DNA of 64,000 nucleotides from Cyanobium sp. AMD-g (GCF_024346395.1 NZ_JAGQCW010000001.1:496001-560000), one strand, 5' to 3'; positions 38,970 to 47,766 are shown, numbered from the stretch's first letter. Translations and numbers: made by a program. Notes: generated by a model from the sequence alone, not told the origin.

Positions 38970-39754
38970 GTCGCGCCCTGGCGACCACTCCATCGTCCGA
39001 TCCCGACCAGCTGCCCGCCCAGCTGGATCCGGCTCGACTGCCCCGTCACGTGGCCGTGATCATGGACGGCAACGGCCGTTGGGCCCGCCAGCGGGGGCTT
39101 CCCAGGGCCATGGGTCACAGGGCCGGGGTGGAGACGCTCAAGCGCACCCTCCGCCACTGCAGCGATTGGGGCATCGGCGCCCTCACGGCCTACGCCTTTT
39201 CCACCGAGAACTGGACCCGACCCGGTGAGGAGGTGGCCTTCCTGATGGCCCTGTTCGAGCGGGTGCTCGCCCGGGAGCTCGACTCGCTTGAACGCCAGCA
39301 GGTGCGGATCCGCTTCCTCGGCGACCTGGATCCCCTGCCGGAGGGCCTGAAGGTCCTGATCCGCGATGCCACCGAGCGCACCGCCGCCAACAGCGGCATC
39401 CATTTCAACGTCTGCACCAACTACGGCGGCCGCAGCGAACTGGTGCGGGCGGCCCGCCGCCTCGCCGAGCGGGCCGCCCGCGGCGAACTCGACCCGGCCA
39501 GCATCAACGAGGATCTGTTCGCCGCCGAGCTGTTCACCGCCGGCGACGCCGACCCCGACCTGCTGATCCGCACCAGCGGCGAGAAGCGCATCAGCAACTT
39601 CCTGCTCTGGCAGCTGGCCTACGCCGAGCTGCACATCACCGAGGTGCTCTGGCCCGACTTCGACACCGGGGCCCTGTTGGCGGCGCTGCTCGATTATCAG
39701 GGGCGCCAGCGCCGCTTCGGTGGCGTTCATACCGGTGTCGAGAACGCCCCATGA
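38966..39754 (+). CDS. uppS: undecaprenyl (polyprenyl) diphosphate synthase
   Basis: 262 residues of the Z-isoprenyl diphosphate synthase family. Catalytic Asp in [18 protein letters not shown], then [22 protein letters not shown] and [17 protein letters not shown] are all present. It builds the C55 lipid carrier for peptidoglycan and other glycans from FPP and IPP. Starts with ATGA on the cdaA stop and ends with the same overlap into bioB. Confidence 0.96.
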   Translation: MSRALATTPSSDPDQLPAQLDPARLPRHVAVIMDGNGRWARQRGLPRAMGHRAGVETLKRTLRHCSDWGIGALTAYAFSTENWTRPGEEVAFLMALFERVLARELDSLERQQVRIRFLGDLDPLPEGLKVLIRDATERTAANSGIHFNVCTNYGGRSELVRAARRLAERAARGELDPASINEDLFAAELFTAGDADPDLLIRTSGEKRISNFLLWQLAYAELHITEVLWPDFDTGALLAALLDYQGRQRRFGGVHTGVENAP

Positions 39755-40755
39755 CCCTGCGCCACGACTGGTCCCGCCAGGAGATCCAGGCCCTGCTCGA
39801 ACTGCCCCTGATGGATCTGCTCTGGCAGGCCCAGGGCGTCCACCGCAGCGCCAACCCCGGCTACCACGTGCAGCTGGCCTCGCTGCTGAGCGTCAAGACG
39901 GGAGGCTGCGAGGAGGACTGCGCCTACTGCCCCCAGTCGATGCACCACCCCAGTGATCTGGACGGACGCCAGCCGCTGGCGGTGGCACCGGTGCTGGAGC
40001 GTGCCCGGCAGGCCCGGGATGCCGGTGCCCATCGCTTCTGCATGGGCTGGGCCTGGCGCGAGATCCGCGATGGGGCGCCCTTCGAGGCGATGCTCGCCAT
40101 GGTTCGCGGCGTGCGGGAGCTGGGCCTGGAGGCCTGCGTCACCGCCGGGATGCTCACAGACGGCCAGGCGGCCAGGCTGGCGGAGGCGGGACTCACCGCC
40201 TACAACCACAACCTCGACACCAGCCCTGAGCACTACGGCCGGATCATCTCCACCCGCACCTACCAGGAACGCCTCGACACCTTGGAGCGGGTGAGGCGTG
40301 CCGGCATCGACCTCTGCTGCGGCGGCATCATCGGGCTGGGCGAGGGCCCCGAAGACCGGGCCGGGCTGCTGCAGGTGCTGGCCTGCCTGGATCCCCACCC
40401 GGAAAGCGTGCCGATCAACGCCCTGGTGGCCGTGGAGGGCACCCCGCTGGAGGAGCAGCCGGCGATTGATCCCCTGGAGCTGGTGCGGATGGTGGCCACC
40501 GCCCGCATCCTCATGCCCCACAGCCGGGTGCGGCTCAGCGCCGGGCGCGAGCAGCTGGGGCGGGAAGCCCAGATCCTCTGCCTGCTGGCGGGCGCCGATT
40601 CGATCTTCTATGGCGACACCCTGCTCACCACCTCCAATCCGGCGGTGAGCAGCGACCAGGAGCTGCTGCGGGCCGCCGGGGTGCGGGTGCTGCTGGAGGA
40701 GCAGCCCGCCACGGCCACCCCAACCGCTCCCGCCACCGCCATCGCCGGCCGCTGA
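39751..40755 (+). CDS. bioB: biotin synthase
   Basis: 334 residues. The radical-SAM cluster motif is [28 protein letters not shown] and [16 protein letters not shown] are BioB-specific. It inserts sulphur into dethiobiotin. The C-terminal 20 residues ([12 protein letters not shown]) are a low-complexity extension. Overlaps uppS by 4 bases. Confidence 0.96.
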   Translation: MTLRHDWSRQEIQALLELPLMDLLWQAQGVHRSANPGYHVQLASLLSVKTGGCEEDCAYCPQSMHHPSDLDGRQPLAVAPVLERARQARDAGAHRFCMGWAWREIRDGAPFEAMLAMVRGVRELGLEACVTAGMLTDGQAARLAEAGLTAYNHNLDTSPEHYGRIISTRTYQERLDTLERVRRAGIDLCCGGIIGLGEGPEDRAGLLQVLACLDPHPESVPINALVAVEGTPLEEQPAIDPLELVRMVATARILMPHSRVRLSAGREQLGREAQILCLLAGADSIFYGDTLLTTSNPAVSSDQELLRAAGVRVLLEEQPATATPTAPATAIAGR

Positions 40756-40757
40756 GG

Positions 40758-41696
40758 GTGCAGGTCGCCGCGTTCTACAGGTTCGTCCCCCTGGCCAGCG
40801 AGGAATTGCCCGACTGGCAAACCAGGCTGCTGGCGCTGGGGAGCAAGGCCGGTCTGCTGGGCACCATCCTGCTGGCCACCGAGGGCATCAACGGCTCGGT
40901 CGCCGGATCGGACTCCAGCGTGGCGGCCTTGCTGGAGCTGCTGCAGGCCGACCCCCGCCTGGCGAACCTTGCCGTGAAGCGCAGTGAGGCCGAGGGGCGG
41001 GTGTTCCACCGTTTCAAGGTGCGCCTCAAGGCGGAGATCGTGACGATGGCCGAGCCCTCGGCGCAGCCCTCCCGGGGCACGGGGGTACCGGTGCCGCCCG
41101 AGCACTGGAACGCCGTGCTGGGCGATCCCGGCACCCTGACCATCGACACCCGCAACCACTACGAGGTGGCCCTGGGCAGCTTTGCGGGCTCCATCGACCC
41201 CGGCACCGAGACCTTCAGCGATTTTCCCGCCTGGGTGGAGCAACGGCTGCGGCCGCTGCTGGCCGAGAAGCGCCCCCGGCGGTTGGCGCTGTTCTGCACC
41301 GGCGGCATCCGCTGCGAGAAAGCCACGGCCTACCTGCTGGCCCAGGGGTTCGAGGACGTGCTGCAACTGCAGGGCGGCATCCTCAACTACCTGGAGCAGG
41401 TGCCGGAAGCCGAGAGCCGCTGGCAGGGGGAGTGCTACGTCTTCGATCAGCGGGTGGCCCTCAACCACCAGCTTCAGCCGGGCCGCTACCACATGTGCCA
41501 CGCCTGCGGCCTGCCACTGGCCCCAGCCGACATGGAGCTGGACAGCTACGTGGCGGGGGTGAGCTGCCGCCACTGCATGGATCGGTTCACCCCGGCCGAC
41601 CGGGAGCGCTTCGCCGAGCGCCAGCGCCAGATGCGGCGGGCTGAAACCTGCGACGAACCGCACATCGGCCGGGTCATGCCCCCCGCCGGCGCTTGA
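40758..41696 (+). CDS. trhO: tRNA uridine(34) hydroxylase TrhO (rhodanese family)
   Basis: 312 residues. The UPF0176/YceA layout is clear: N-terminal AFYRFVPL and ATEGINGSVAG, then a rhodanese domain with catalytic loop CTGGIRCEKATAYL and LQLQGGILNYLEQV, then a C-terminal Cys pair set (CHACGLPL ... CRHCM). The enzyme hydroxylates uridine 34 in certain tRNAs, using oxygen or prephenate-derived pathways in different bacteria. GTG start 2 bases after bioB. Confidence 0.92.
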   Translation: MQVAAFYRFVPLASEELPDWQTRLLALGSKAGLLGTILLATEGINGSVAGSDSSVAALLELLQADPRLANLAVKRSEAEGRVFHRFKVRLKAEIVTMAEPSAQPSRGTGVPVPPEHWNAVLGDPGTLTIDTRNHYEVALGSFAGSIDPGTETFSDFPAWVEQRLRPLLAEKRPRRLALFCTGGIRCEKATAYLLAQGFEDVLQLQGGILNYLEQVPEAESRWQGECYVFDQRVALNHQLQPGRYHMCHACGLPLAPADMELDSYVAGVSCRHCMDRFTPADRERFAERQRQMRRAETCDEPHIGRVMPPAGA

Positions 41697-41700
41697 GCGG

Positions 41701-42696
41701 ATGGCGGCCGCCCTGCCGATCCTGTACAGCTTTCGACGCTGCCCCTACGCGATCCGGGCGCGGCTGGCCCTGGCGGCGGCGGGTCTGAGACCGGGGCTGG
41801 ATCTGGAACTGCGGGAAGTGCACCTGGGCCGCAAGCCGCCCGAGCTGCTGGAAGCCTCCGCCGCTGGCACCGTGCCGGTGCTGGTGCTGCCGATGGACGC
41901 TGGTGGTGCTGAGGTGCTTCCCGACAGCCTGGCGGTCATGGACTGGGCCCTGACGGTGCAGGATCCGTACGACCTGCGGCGCAGCGGCGAGCGGGCCCGG
42001 ATCGCCGCCCTGATCGAGCAGAACGATGGGGCCTTCAAGCACCATCTGGATCGTTTCAAGTACGCCCATCGCTATCCCGGCGACGACCGGGAGCTGCATC
42101 GCGGCGCGGCGCTCGAGATCCTGCGGAGCTGGAGCGAGGCCCTGGAGCCTGGCGGCTGGCTGCTGGGGAGGCGTCCATCCCTGGCCGACATGGCCCTGCT
42201 GCCCTTCGTGCGCCAGTTCCGGATCGCCGATGCGGAGGACTTCGATCAGCAGAGTGATCTGGTGCCACTGCAACGCTGGCTGCAACGGTTCCTGCAGGGG
42301 CCCGAACTGGCGGCGGTGATGGCCGGGCCCTGGGCGCCGCGGCGGCCCTGGCGCTCAGAGGGTTGGATCTACCACCTGGCGCTGGCTGACGAATGGCGCC
42401 GGGCCCGGACCGCAGGGGTGTACGAACGCTCGACCCGCGGGCAATCACTCCAGGATGTGGGCTTCATCCATGCCAGCGGGGCCGAACAGGTGGAGGCGAC
42501 CTACGGGCGCTTCTACGCCGACGCGGGGGAGGTGCTGCTGCTGACCATCGACCCCGATCGCCTGACGGCGCCGCTGCGGTGGGAGCCGGCACCGGACACG
42601 GGTGAGTGCTTCCCCCACATCCATGGCCCGTTGCCCCTGGAGGCGGTGCTCGCCGCGGAGCCCTTTCCGGAGCCTGTGGCCGGCCAGCGATGCTGA
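41701..42696 (+). CDS. glutathione S-transferase fused to a DUF952 domain
   Basis: 331 residues. Residues 1-215 are a GST: thioredoxin-like N-terminus with SFRRCPYAIRARLAL (Cys-14), ASAAGTVPVLVL, LPDSLAVMDWAL, and an all-helical C-terminal half. From about residue 221 (WIYHLALADEW) to the end is a DUF952 domain (GFIHASGAEQVEATYGRFYA, then VLLLTIDPDRL), usually a separate protein of about 110 residues. The junction (GPWAPRRPWRSEG) is short and in frame. Function of the pair is unknown. It overlaps the next gene by 7 bases. Confidence 0.87.
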   Translation: MAAALPILYSFRRCPYAIRARLALAAAGLRPGLDLELREVHLGRKPPELLEASAAGTVPVLVLPMDAGGAEVLPDSLAVMDWALTVQDPYDLRRSGERARIAALIEQNDGAFKHHLDRFKYAHRYPGDDRELHRGAALEILRSWSEALEPGGWLLGRRPSLADMALLPFVRQFRIADAEDFDQQSDLVPLQRWLQRFLQGPELAAVMAGPWAPRRPWRSEGWIYHLALADEWRRARTAGVYERSTRGQSLQDVGFIHASGAEQVEATYGRFYADAGEVLLLTIDPDRLTAPLRWEPAPDTGECFPHIHGPLPLEAVLAAEPFPEPVAGQRC

Positions 42697-43190
42697 GCCT
42701 GGCTGCGCTGGAGGAGCGGGCCAGGGACCACGGCCTGCTGCTGCGGCTCCAGGTGAAGGGGCTGGCGGGGGTGCGGGGGCTGCGGGTGGCGGTCGCCCGG
42801 CCGCGGGCGGAGCAGCCGCCGCTGCTGCTGGGGGAGCTCAAGGGCTGGTGCCTGCCCCTGGCCGATGGCCTGCGCCTCGACACGCTGCGGGTGCAGGGCG
42901 AGCGCACCGAAGCCGTGGGGCCGTTGATCTGGGCGGCCACCTTTGCCTGGGCCCTGGAGACCACCCCCTGCCGCTCGGCCCGCTTGCTGGCGATTCGCGA
43001 TGGGGAACGCCAGCACCGGCGCCTGCGGCGCTACTTCCGGCGGCTCGGCTTCACGCCGCTGCGGGAGCTGGGCGGGGGCCCGCTGGATCTGGCCCCACGG
43101 CTGTTGTGGGGCGGGGCGGGTCTGCTGATGCAGGGCCATTGCGACGAAGGCCTGCGCCGCAGCGTGCGCTGGCTGGCGTGCAGCCAATGA
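42690..43190 (+). CDS. cyanobacterial protein with GNAT-like segment
   Basis: 166 residues. The C-terminal half (ARLLAIRDGERQHRRLRRYF, then RRLGFTPLRELGGGP) reads like the end of a GNAT acetyltransferase, but a clear acetyl-CoA loop (R/Q-x-x-G-x-G/A) is missing, so activity is doubtful. The N-terminal half (LRLQVKGLAGVRGLRVAVARP) is beta-rich. ATG at 42690 overlaps the GST-DUF952 gene; last gene of the lysA-led run. Confidence 0.72.
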   Translation: MLSLAALEERARDHGLLLRLQVKGLAGVRGLRVAVARPRAEQPPLLLGELKGWCLPLADGLRLDTLRVQGERTEAVGPLIWAATFAWALETTPCRSARLLAIRDGERQHRRLRRYFRRLGFTPLRELGGGPLDLAPRLLWGGAGLLMQGHCDEGLRRSVRWLACSQ

Positions 43191-43224
43191 CACCTACGTT
43201 GGGTTTTGGGTTACGAGTTGGACC

Positions 43225-44814
43225 ATGGGCACCGCCTCCCTGACGATCAACAATCAGTCGGGCAGCACTCTCTATTACTACGTCGTCGGGCCTGGTTTCA
43301 GCGTTGAGCCACTGCCGCCGGGCCAGAGCAACACCCTCAGCACTGGCCTGAACACCATCACGATCAAGGCAGCTCCTCAGATGAGGATCTACGTGTCAAG
43401 TTCTGCGGGCCTGTTTGCAACGCCAGCCCAGGAACCGATCGGCTGGAACACCACAGCGCCGTTCTCCTTCTACGAATACACCATTGATGCCAGCGGCTTT
43501 TCCGCTGACATGTCCTACATCGATGACTGGGCCTATCCCATCCAGACCAACATCACCGACAGCACAGGATCGATCCACAACTTCGGCTTCCTGAAGGCGG
43601 CCGAGATCGCCATGGGATTCGCCGCCCTGCCACCGGGCGGATTCGTCACCAGTGCGGCCTCAGGTCAAGGGGTCGGCACGGCATCGAATCTCTGGGATGG
43701 GCCGAACCAGCGGTTCGTTGGCCCGATGAGGCTCTGGCAACAGCAGGTGATCATGGCCAATGCCGTTCAGAACGGACAACAGGCCTACTGGCCGCCGAAT
43801 GCTCCCGCGGGCTGGATCAAGTTCCTTGAGGAGGTTCCCTATGGGCCCTCCCCCTTTGGCTACCCCCGCTCAACCAGCGCCAGCAGCCTGAATCCTCAGC
43901 AGACCTATCCGGCCTTCGGTTTTGACTTCTCCACCAACACATCCTGGACCGCCATGAATGGCGGATTGGGTGCGCAGGTGCCCCAACCCAGCGGAGAGCA
44001 GTTGTTCGCCCACAACTGGAACGTCTGGAATTACGGATACACGAATGCTGATCCAAGCGCAGACAAACCGAATCCCAACTATTCCTTTGAGGCCAATGCC
44101 TATACATCCATTCTCCGCTCCCAGGCAGCCAGAGAAAAGGCCGCGGGAAGACTCCCCAACACCGCCGGTTCATCACCGACGGCCAATAATCCGAACTTCG
44201 TTGGCTTCTATACCGCTGCCAAGGACGACTACTACGGAACGTTCACCGTTGCCGCGATCACCAATGTCCAGCTCACGATCGGAGCCCTGGCCCCTTCCAC
44301 CATCGGTACCAGCCGCCATGACGGCATCGTCGGCAGCGGTGGCCACGACATCATCTCGGGTGGCTACGGCGCCGATTGGCTGGCTGGAGCCCCTCTGGCC
44401 CCGAACTGGTCCGCGCCGAACAACTTCCGCGACCTGGCGTTCTTCGCTCTGCCTGGAGCACCGGCCCAGTGGAAAGGGCTGTACGGCGGGGGCAGTGACA
44501 GCTTCGTCTATGTTCGCGCTGACAGCAGCTTGAGCAATCCGCAACTGCGTGATGTGATCACTGACTTCGCCGCTGACGACAGAATCGATCTGTCCAGGGT
44601 TGACGCCGACAGCGGCCGAGCTGGCCTTCAGCACTTCACCTGGATCGGCTCACGGGAGTTCTATGGGCAAGCCGGTCAACTACGGATCCAACAGAACCGT
44701 GGACAGAATGACATCCTGCTGCAAGGCGACACCGATGGCAATGGCAAGAGCGACTTCGAAGTGATGCTGATGGGACCGCTCCTGTTCTCCGCGTCCAACC
44801 TGATCCTGTCATGA
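43225..44814 (+). CDS. GH64/thaumatin-like protein with RTX-type C-terminal secretion domain
   Basis: 529 residues, no N-terminal signal. Residues 1-330 resemble the beta-1,3-glucanase GH64 fold: a beta-sandwich start (ASLTINNQSGSTLYYYV), then FYEYTIDASGFSADMSYIDD and a predicted carbohydrate-binding groove. Residues about 367-390 contain glycine-rich Ca-binding-like repeats (GSGGHDIISGGYGADWL), followed by a serralysin-type end (DVITDFAADDRIDLSRVD, then a terminal hydrophobic SNLILS), as in proteins exported by type I secretion. Codon use is richer in A/T than in neighbouring core genes, suggesting acquisition. Substrate not known; beta-glucan is the family's usual one. Confidence 0.78.
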   Translation: MGTASLTINNQSGSTLYYYVVGPGFSVEPLPPGQSNTLSTGLNTITIKAAPQMRIYVSSSAGLFATPAQEPIGWNTTAPFSFYEYTIDASGFSADMSYIDDWAYPIQTNITDSTGSIHNFGFLKAAEIAMGFAALPPGGFVTSAASGQGVGTASNLWDGPNQRFVGPMRLWQQQVIMANAVQNGQQAYWPPNAPAGWIKFLEEVPYGPSPFGYPRSTSASSLNPQQTYPAFGFDFSTNTSWTAMNGGLGAQVPQPSGEQLFAHNWNVWNYGYTNADPSADKPNPNYSFEANAYTSILRSQAAREKAAGRLPNTAGSSPTANNPNFVGFYTAAKDDYYGTFTVAAITNVQLTIGALAPSTIGTSRHDGIVGSGGHDIISGGYGADWLAGAPLAPNWSAPNNFRDLAFFALPGAPAQWKGLYGGGSDSFVYVRADSSLSNPQLRDVITDFAADDRIDLSRVDADSGRAGLQHFTWIGSREFYGQAGQLRIQQNRGQNDILLQGDTDGNGKSDFEVMLMGPLLFSASNLILS

Positions 44815-44869
44815 AGCAAGAACTCCTGTTGGCAGGATGCAGCGCAACGCTGGCAGCTGTCACCGATTC

Positions 44870-45073
44870 TCAATGCCGGTCGCTGGTGAGGGAATTCGAC
44901 ATCTGAGGGCGATCGGTAGCCCCAGGGACAGGGAGTGCGCGGTTTCGGTTCTGCCGGCAACGCTCCGAGCAATAGCGAACCTCCTCCCAGACGTCTTTCC
45001 ACTTCTTACGCCACTGGAACGGTCGACCACAGACCACGCAGGTTTTGGTGGGGCGATCAACGTGATGGGGCAT
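44870..45073 (-). CDS. DUF2256 zinc-finger-like small protein
   Basis: 67 residues from the ATG at 45073; ATG or GTG further upstream (45112) is possible. The DUF2256 core is unmistakable: [16 protein letters not shown], then [12 protein letters not shown], a CxxC...CxxxC set fit to bind one zinc. These proteins are often linked to cryptochrome/photolyase-type genes; none is adjacent here. Function unknown. Confidence 0.85.
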   Translation of the reverse strand: MPHHVDRPTKTCVVCGRPFQWRKKWKDVWEEVRYCSERCRQNRNRALPVPGATDRPQMSNSLTSDRH

Positions 45074-45229
45074 CCGTTCATGAAGCACTTGTTCCAGCAT
45101 GACGGAACGCAAGGCTTTGGCGTGGGCCGTTGGCAGGATGGAGGTTCAAGCTGACCTCCCGGCTGGGCATGCCTGGGAACGCGGCAGCAGGTCTGACTAC
45201 GCTGGCGAACGCCATCTGCACAAGAGCGC

Positions 45230-46261
45230 GTGTCGGAAGCCAGCTTCTATGTCATCGGCCGCGATGGCCCTGCGAAGCGCGTGGCATCGGCCGTGGAGGC
45301 TGTCACGGCGGCGGAAGTGGAAGGCTTCGCCTGGTTGCACTACCGCGAGGCCACAAGGGATGATCTGGCGGGGCTTGTCGGCCTGCTTGGCCTGCACTCG
45401 CTGGCCATCGAAGATTGCTTTGATGACAATCAGATCCCCAAGGTGGACGAGTTCCCAGACAACACCTTCATCCTTTTCAACACCTTTCAGTATGACCAGG
45501 GCACTCTGGAGGTGGGCGAAATCAACCTGTTCCTCGGCAAGAGATTTCTGGTCAGCATCAGTCACCTTGATTCCAGGCAGCACTCCTATCTTGATGGGGT
45601 TCAGCGAATTGCCGAAAGAAGTATTGACGAGGTCCGCCAGGGGCCGTCCCACCTCATGGAACTGATCCTCGACCACGTCGTTGATCAGAAGTTTCTGGCC
45701 ATCGAAGCCCTTGAGGACGATCTGGATGGTGTGGAAGGAGCCCTGATTGCGGATCCGGCCAGCTTCAAGCCGGCCGATCTGATCAGGTTTCGGCGCTACC
45801 TGTTGCGACTGCGAAAGAGCCTGTTTCACGAGCGAGAGATCCTCAGCAAGATCTGCCGGGGGGATTTCCCTTTGGTGTCTGAGAAGGCGATCTACCACTA
45901 TCGCGACATCTACGACCATCTGGTGCGCTTCTATGAGGTTACCGAGTCGTATCGCGACATCGTCACCAGCCTGATGGAGATGTATCTGTCGATGCTCAAT
46001 AATCAGATGGCCAAAGCTGCTAACGACACCAACGCCACCGTCAGGCGCTTGACGCTGATCACGACGATCTTCATGCCGCTGACCCTGCTGGCGGGCATCG
46101 GCGGCATGTCCGAATGGACGATGATCACCGGCCCCAGGAACTGGCGTGTCTCCTATCCGGCCTTCATGCTCGCCATGGTGGTGATCGGCTTTGCCAGTTA
46201 CTACGCCCTCCGCAGGCTGGACCGGAACCGTCCCACGGCGCGGCACCACCGGCACCGATGA
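45230..46261 (+). CDS. corA: CorA-family metal transporter with altered GMN motif
   Basis: 343 residues: a large cytoplasmic N-terminal domain (WLHYREATRDDLAGLVGLLG, LHSLAIEDCFDDNQIPKVDEF in pieces), a long stalk helix, and two C-terminal membrane helices (TLITTIFMPLTLLAGIGG and AFMLAMVVIGFASYYAL). The loop after the first helix, GMN in classical Mg/Co transporters, reads GMS here. GTG start at 45230. Ends in a basic His-rich tail (TARHHRHR). Probably a divalent-cation channel, but selectivity may differ. Confidence 0.88.
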   Translation: MSEASFYVIGRDGPAKRVASAVEAVTAAEVEGFAWLHYREATRDDLAGLVGLLGLHSLAIEDCFDDNQIPKVDEFPDNTFILFNTFQYDQGTLEVGEINLFLGKRFLVSISHLDSRQHSYLDGVQRIAERSIDEVRQGPSHLMELILDHVVDQKFLAIEALEDDLDGVEGALIADPASFKPADLIRFRRYLLRLRKSLFHEREILSKICRGDFPLVSEKAIYHYRDIYDHLVRFYEVTESYRDIVTSLMEMYLSMLNNQMAKAANDTNATVRRLTLITTIFMPLTLLAGIGGMSEWTMITGPRNWRVSYPAFMLAMVVIGFASYYALRRLDRNRPTARHHRHR

Positions 46262-46276
46262 GCCACCGCTCGGGAG

Positions 46277-46462
46277 TCAGCCCAGCACACCCCCCAGGCG
46301 GATCAGGGCCCCCACCACCACGAAGGCGATCGCCAGGGCGGTGATGCCGCGGATGTGCCAGGCCAGGCCGCTCAGATTGGCGTCAGTGAGGTTGGGGATC
46401 AGCCGCAGCCGGGCCTGCACGGCCAGGGCGTGAACGATCACCAGACAAGGGAAAGGGGACAT
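46277..46462 (-). CDS. very small membrane protein (tentative)
   Basis: 61 residues from the ATG at 46462: a moderately hydrophobic first half (SPFPCLVIVHALAVQARLRL) and a clear terminal membrane helix (ITALAIAFVVVGALIRLGGVL). It converges on corA with 15 bases between stops. Unknown; the hydrophobic pattern and lack of Arg/Pro runs favour a real gene. Confidence 0.5.
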   Translation of the reverse strand: MSPFPCLVIVHALAVQARLRLIPNLTDANLSGLAWHIRGITALAIAFVVVGALIRLGGVLG

Positions 46463-46549
46463 GGCATCGACCCAGGGCGTGCTGCCAACCTGGCGGTGCG
46501 TGCAGGCCTTTGGACGAAGGCAGGATCCGGCGGGGGCCCCTTGGATCTG

Positions 46550-46563
46550 GTAACAACCGATAC
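46550..46563. promoter_or_regulatory. NtcA-type box GTA-N8-TAC
   Basis: The sequence GTA ACAACCGA TAC matches the NtcA consensus exactly, 75 bases before the ATG of the gene at 46638 and 88 bases before the divergent start at 46462. A TAN3T -10 element at the expected distance of about 22 bases is not obvious in either direction, so activation is unproven; a TACTAT immediately at the 3' edge could instead be a -10 covered by the regulator. Confidence 0.35.
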
Positions 46564-46637
46564 TATTGTGAGGACCCCCTTCTGGAGGGCGGCGCCACAG
46601 TGGCCACCCCCCGGACCCCAGCGGCAGGACACCTCCC

Positions 46638-47030
46638 ATGGCCACCGGTTGCTTTCCTCACCAGTTCGAAGGCAGTTTCTCCGCCTTCAAAGAGCGGCAG
46701 TTGGTGTTCGCGCTGACGCGACAGCTGGCCGACGCCCAATTCCGGCGGGGCGACCGTTCCCAGAGTGAGCGCCTCTGGCAGGAGGCCGCTGCGGAGGCCA
46801 TGGACGCGGAGCGGATCACAGACCTGCTCTATGGCGTCCACGATCATGACGACTTGGCGGCGATGGAAGCGGTGGATCGCCCCTACCGCGAGCGGCAACA
46901 GGAGGCCTTGCAGCGCGCTCGCACGCCCCTGGCCCGGCTGGCCCGGCTCACCGGGCCTCGCCCGGTTCGCCTGGCCCGGAGTCACCGATCGGCGAGGCCG
47001 AGCCGGGCCCTCCCTGGCTCAGGCCGCTGA
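46638..47030 (+). CDS. hypothetical protein
   Basis: 130 residues. The first 90 (GCFPHQFEGSFSAFKERQ, LVFALTRQLADAQFRRGDRS, ERLWQEAAAEAMDAERITDL) are helical and charged and look coding; the last 40 are Arg/Pro/Leu-rich and low in information. No known family. An NtcA-like box lies 75 bases upstream and a Nif11-like gene starts 12 bases downstream, so they may share a transcript. Confidence 0.6.
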   Translation: MATGCFPHQFEGSFSAFKERQLVFALTRQLADAQFRRGDRSQSERLWQEAAAEAMDAERITDLLYGVHDHDDLAAMEAVDRPYRERQQEALQRARTPLARLARLTGPRPVRLARSHRSARPSRALPGSGR

Positions 47031-47042
47031 GGGACCCGGCCC

Positions 47043-47246
47043 ATGGACATCGGCGAAGCAGAGGAGCAGGACCAGCTGGAGCGGTTTCTGGCCCATGCGT
47101 CGGTCTCCGAGAGGCTGCGAACCAGACTCAGCGGGCTTGATGCTTACCAGGTGGTGGCCATCGCCGACGCGGAAGGGTTCCGTTTTGGGGTGACCACCCT
47201 CCATCGTGCCGTCTGCACCGGTTACGTGATGCGCAGGCCCCGCTAG
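47043..47246 (+). CDS. Nif11-like domain protein
   Basis: 67 residues. The pattern QLERFLAHASVSERLRTRL, then YQVVAIADAEGFRFGVTTL, matches the Nif11 domain (first seen next to nitrogenase genes and in leader peptides of prochlorosin-type lanthipeptides). The GG-type leader cleavage site and a Cys/Ser/Thr-rich core peptide are absent: the protein ends CTGYVMRRPR. It is therefore more likely a stand-alone Nif11 protein or a relic leader than a lanthipeptide precursor. No LanM or LanT is in the window. Confidence 0.7.
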   Translation: MDIGEAEEQDQLERFLAHASVSERLRTRLSGLDAYQVVAIADAEGFRFGVTTLHRAVCTGYVMRRPR

Positions 47247-47322
47247 CCACCACCGCAGCCAAAACCCACAGCTGATGCAAGGGGTCCTGCTGTCTGGAGC
47301 ACACGCCCACTGGAAGGGGAGT

Positions 47323-47766
47323 TCAGGCCACGAACCGTCCGTAGAGCCAGCGCACAAAACGTCCCACCAGCGGCACCGGGGCGAAGGTGGGACCGACGAA
47401 ATCGAAATAGTCGCGGTGCTCGACGATCTTGCCGTCAGCGCCGAAGCGGAGGCGGGTGGTGCCGGGATACACGAATTCAATGCCTTTGATCTTGAGGCCC
47501 ATGGTCCATTCGACGAAAGCTGTGTCCCCGGACATCGCCACGGCGGCAGGCTCGAGGAAGACGTCGTCGCAACGCTGCATGAGCCCCTCCTGGGCCACGA
47601 TGTAGGCGCTGAGGCCACGCCGTTCCTGGGTGGGGTCCTGAAAATGAACGTCCTCGTCGTACACGGACCGCCACTGCTGCGCTGTGGGTCCCGGGGCCCC
47701 GTAGGGCTTGGTGAACAGGGTCCTGAGTGAGGCCTCACCCAGCGGTGGCTGCAGCAGGTCGGTCAT
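47323..47766 (-). CDS. SnoaL-like (NTF2-fold) protein, last gene of the hli operon
   Basis: 147 residues of the SnoaL/ketosteroid-isomerase-like fold: VYDEDVHFQDPTQERRGLSAYI, FVEWTMGLKIKGIEF, YPGTTRLRFGADGKIVEHRDYFDF in pieces. Such proteins bind small hydrophobic molecules in a cone-shaped pocket; the ligand is unknown. The C-terminal FVRWLYGRFVA may be amphipathic. It starts 14 bases after the small membrane-protein gene on the same strand and is the fifth gene downstream of the HLR1 box. Confidence 0.83.
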   Translation of the reverse strand: MTDLLQPPLGEASLRTLFTKPYGAPGPTAQQWRSVYDEDVHFQDPTQERRGLSAYIVAQEGLMQRCDDVFLEPAAVAMSGDTAFVEWTMGLKIKGIEFVYPGTTRLRFGADGKIVEHRDYFDFVGPTFAPVPLVGRFVRWLYGRFVA

